Assembly: GCA_910584115.1 (NCBI GenBank)
Contig: CAJTYN010000019.1
Location: forward strand, 12,164 to 28,755
DNA: 16,592 nucleotides
Direction: 5' to 3'
Source: an uncultured Lachnospiraceae bacterium
GTDB taxonomy: Bacteria; Bacillota; Clostridia; Lachnospirales; Lachnospiraceae
Part shown: in pieces, positions 14,721 through 16,592 of the stretch
How positions within the stretch are numbered: the first letter of the stretch is position 1
Layout: each line of letters begins with the position of its first letter
Notes under the pieces: model-generated
Databases searched by the model: none
Told to the model about the DNA's origin: nothing
Seen by the model: the letters and a program-made list of their open reading frames with translations, nothing else
Program-made: the position numbers and the translations under genes

Positions 14721-15980
14721 CTATATCTCTCCATGTTCTCTGCGCAGCCTGCGTGTCTGTCGGACGAACACCGCCGCCCCGGCCATCCCGATCACCGCGA
14801 AGACGATGAGCAGGATGAAGATCTTGTCAAAACCCGCGCTCACATCCCCGGCTCTCGTCGCCGCGTCCAGCCACACACCGCATACCGTCGGTACGATGAA
14901 ATCAGGGATAAATGCGATAAACGATATGATGCCCGTCGCCATCGCCGTCATACCTGCCGGGATCCCGGCCTGTCCCATCACGCTCCAGTATGTAGATTTC
15001 ATGATATTGGCCAGGAATGCGAGAAAGATCGTAAGCCCTATGCAGACTGCCGCCACCCTGTCCGTAAAGATGACCCCGGCCGCCACAGCCGCGGATGCGC
15101 CAAAAAGTATGAAAAATCCTTTGCCTTTATAAGAAAATCTGTCAAGCGCCCAGCCGCCGATGAAACCGGCGAGAAAGACGATGATGTAACTGCGGATGAT
15201 GCCCAATGTGGAAGCCAGGGACTCCGAGACACCCAGCACCCGCACCGTGTAGGTAGTCAGATAACCGTTCCCCAGCGTCCAGACCACATAGGCACAGCAG
15301 ACGATCCATATGGTGAGCCACACACCTTTATCCGTCAGGACATCCTTGATAGAAAATCTCTCCTTCTCTTCCCCAGCCTCTTCTGCTCCCCCGTCACTCT
15401 CCTTCGGGAGGAAGATGACCGCAAGGACCAGGATGATCCCGGTTATGACTGCCCCGGCGATCAGCACCGTACGGAAACCTGCCGCAGGAGCCGCCGCCGC
15501 GCCCATAAGGCCCAGGAACACAAAAGCCGTGAGTGTCTGGACGATCCCCCTGGTCGCCTCGCTGCTCCCGAACAGCCGGCTCTGAGAGTCTTCATCGCCA
15601 AGGGCGCGCAACCCTGTCAGATACGCCGACCACAAGGTCGCGATCCCGAAAAAGCCAAAGAGCACATGGATCCCCACTAAGATCACATAATCTGTCGTAA
15701 ATGCAAATGCCAGACTCAGAACGGTGAACGCCCCCAATGTAACGCACATCAATGTCTTCATCGAGAAACGATCCGCAAAAAATCCTCCGATCGGATAGCA
15801 CAAGGTGCTCGTCAAGGAGACTGCCGTCGCCAGCACGCCCATCTGCGTATCGTTTAAGCCCAGTGCCGCCGCCATCTGGTCATAAAAGGTGTACCGCAGA
15901 TACGGGATCTGGTAGGCGAGCGCCACAGTCGCACTCAGGATAAAAAAGATCATCAGTTTCTTGAACCCAAAATCCTTCAT
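14721..15980 (-). CDS. MFS transporter, YihN/YqcE-like
   Basis: A 419-residue inner-membrane permease with about 12 membrane segments in two halves joined by an acidic cytoplasmic loop (about 192-218). Major facilitator motif A appears twice: GGFFADRFSMKTL (65-77) between TM2 and TM3, and GGWALDRFSYKGK (275-287) in the second half. The TM4-5 region (LWSAYLTGLRALG followed by SRLFGSSEATRG) resembles the YihN/YqcE group of secondary carriers. Substrate cannot be read from sequence; its place between the OCD-family and MttB-family genes suggests it imports the compound they degrade. The ATG at 15980 overlaps the preceding stop codon as ATGA and has AGGAGG 9 bases upstream. An upstream in-frame GTG at 16010 would lie inside the preceding gene and is not needed. 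Confidence 0.92.
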   Translation of the reverse strand: MKDFGFKKLMIFFILSATVALAYQIPYLRYTFYDQMAAALGLNDTQMGVLATAVSLTSTLCYPIGGFFADRFSMKTLMCVTLGAFTVLSLAFAFTTDYVILVGIHVLFGFFGIATLWSAYLTGLRALGDEDSQSRLFGSSEATRGIVQTLTAFVFLGLMGAAAAPAAGFRTVLIAGAVITGIILVLAVIFLPKESDGGAEEAGEEKERFSIKDVLTDKGVWLTIWIVCCAYVVWTLGNGYLTTYTVRVLGVSESLASTLGIIRSYIIVFLAGFIGGWALDRFSYKGKGFFILFGASAAVAAGVIFTDRVAAVCIGLTIFLAFLANIMKSTYWSVMGQAGIPAGMTAMATGIISFIAFIPDFIVPTVCGVWLDAATRAGDVSAGFDKIFILLIVFAVIGMAGAAVFVRQTRRLRREHGEI

Positions 15981-16592
15981 CGTCCGTCTCCTCCTGCGCT
16001 CTGCCCGCACTGCTCATATACGGCGATCGAGACTGCCACATCGAGCACACAGGAGCCGACACTCTCATACAAGGTGATCTGCTGGTCGTCCGTGCGTCCC
16101 TGGATCTTTCCTGCCAGAAGATCGCCCACGCTCCCTGTGACCACATCTCTTGAGATGAGTCCTTCTCTCAGCGGGATCAATATGTCGCCGGCCGCTTCCC
16201 AGAGTCCGTCCACATGTTCCGTCACAAGGACTGCGGACCTTCTCACCGCCTCCGCGTCGATCTCCTGCATATCCGGAGCAAAAGATCCCACCGCGTTCAG
16301 ATGCGCTCCCGGCTGCAGGTCTTTTCCGTCGAACACTGGTGTCTTTGACGGAGTCGCCGTACACACGATGTCCGATCCGCGCACACAGGCCCCGGCGCTC
16401 TCGCACAGGATGATCTCGTATCCCTTTTTCTGCACCGCGCGGATGCGCCCGGCGAAGTCCTCCATCCGTTCCCGGGACATATCGAAGATCCTGAGTTCTT
16501 CAAGCTGCCGTACTTCCTGTATGGCCAGCACCTGAGCATATGCCTGTACGCCTGTCCCGATGATCCCCAGCCTGCAGGCATCTTTTCGCGCC
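15977..16592 (-). CDS. Ornithine cyclodeaminase/mu-crystallin family reductase (5' end beyond the window)
   Basis: The frame is open to the right edge, so about 205 codons of a usual 310-330 are present; the N-terminal substrate-binding part is missing. The Rossmann dinucleotide motif LGIIGTGVQAYAQ is encoded at about 16529-16567. Family blocks follow: SDIVCTATPSKTPVFDG, PGAHLNAVGSFAPDMQEID and, near the end, SVGSCVLDVAVSIAVYE. Members include ornithine cyclodeaminase, ketimine reductases, alanine dehydrogenase (archaeal) and delta-1-pyrroline-2-carboxylate reductase. The last acts after trans-3-hydroxyproline dehydratase or on D-proline oxidation products, and suits the racemase-superfamily gene in this operon. 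The stop overlaps the MFS start (ATGA). The true start and catalytic Lys cannot be checked here. Confidence 0.88.
   Translation of the reverse strand, partial: ARKDACRLGIIGTGVQAYAQVLAIQEVRQLEELRIFDMSRERMEDFAGRIRAVQKKGYEIILCESAGACVRGSDIVCTATPSKTPVFDGKDLQPGAHLNAVGSFAPDMQEIDAEAVRRSAVLVTEHVDGLWEAAGDILIPLREGLISRDVVTGSVGDLLAGKIQGRTDDQQITLYESVGSCVLDVAVSIAVYEQCGQSAGGDGR
15988..15995 (-). promoter_or_regulatory. Shine-Dalgarno deciding the MFS transporter start
   Basis: AGGAGGAG on the minus strand, inside the end of the OCD-family gene, lies 7 to 9 bases before ATG 15980. The ATGA overlap at 15977-15980 points to translational coupling of the two genes. Confidence 0.75.

Noticed and set aside
14733..15680. 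A 315-codon open frame on the plus strand opposite the MFS gene
   Set aside because: Its composition is rich in Arg, His and Asp with no domain pattern, and it mirrors the membrane protein encoded on the other strand.
15981..16010. GTG start adding ten mostly Arg residues to the MFS protein
   Set aside because: The extension lies inside the end of the OCD-family gene; AGGAGG and an ATGA overlap mark ATG 15980 instead.
1..16592. CRISPR arrays, tRNA or rRNA genes, transposases and phage genes
   Set aside because: No regularly spaced repeats, cloverleaf-like stretches, transposase frames or flanking inverted repeats with target duplications were found by reading.

Overview
The window looks like part of the chromosome of an anaerobic gut Firmicute, most likely a Lachnospiraceae-type Clostridium. 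This rests on strong AGGAGG ribosome-binding sites before almost every gene, a Firmicutes-type (class II) GalT, a GH31 alpha-glucosidase that I recognise as very close to the Blautia obeum enzyme, a non-pyrrolysine MttB-family methyltransferase and a moderately GC-rich base composition judged by eye. No rRNA, tRNA, IS element, phage gene or CRISPR array was seen. No gene-free stretch exceeds 300 bases; the longest (4687-4910, 224 bases) holds two convergent terminators and one extra hairpin.

Region 1 (21-4686, + strand) is a sugar operon: GH31 alpha-glucosidase, galactokinase (galK) and class II galactose-1-phosphate uridylyltransferase (galT). The genes are 12 bp apart or overlap by 11 bp. 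Its promoter, and any galE, regulator or transporter, are not in the window. Region 2 (4911-6827, - strand) is a single amylosucrase-like GH13 gene with its own terminator and a GTG start. It converges on the gal operon.

Region 3 (6828-7315) is a divergent control region. It holds an excellent extended -10 promoter that fires essentially at the start codon of a 3'-truncated C_GCAxxG_C_C family gene, followed by a perfect 17-bp palindrome and a hairpin. Region 4 (7316-12115, + strand) is a two-component/ABC module: OmpR-type response regulator, membrane histidine kinase (ATGA overlap), LolD/MacB-like ATPase and FtsX-like 8-TM permease. A pair of direct repeats, GATGTCAC, lies between kinase and ATPase just upstream of a -10-like box, and looks like the regulator's own binding site. 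The layout resembles peptide-sensing and detoxification modules of Firmicutes, though the permease has the 8-TM duplicated FtsX layout rather than that of BceB.

Region 5 (12169-16592, - strand, entering from the right edge) is an operon in transcription order: ornithine cyclodeaminase/mu-crystallin family reductase (5' end cut by the window), MFS transporter, MttB-family methyltransferase without pyrrolysine, and a proline-racemase-superfamily enzyme with Ser in place of the first catalytic Cys. Import, demethylation to a corrinoid carrier, epimerisation or dehydration of a proline ring, and reduction of a pyrroline carboxylate can be combined into an anaerobic pathway for an N-methylated proline or hydroxyproline (for example a proline betaine). 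That pathway is an inference from gene families and neighbourhood, and is the most interesting candidate system here. Four starts differ from the longest open frame because a good Shine-Dalgarno sequence marks an internal ATG (9926, 13218, 14679, 15980).
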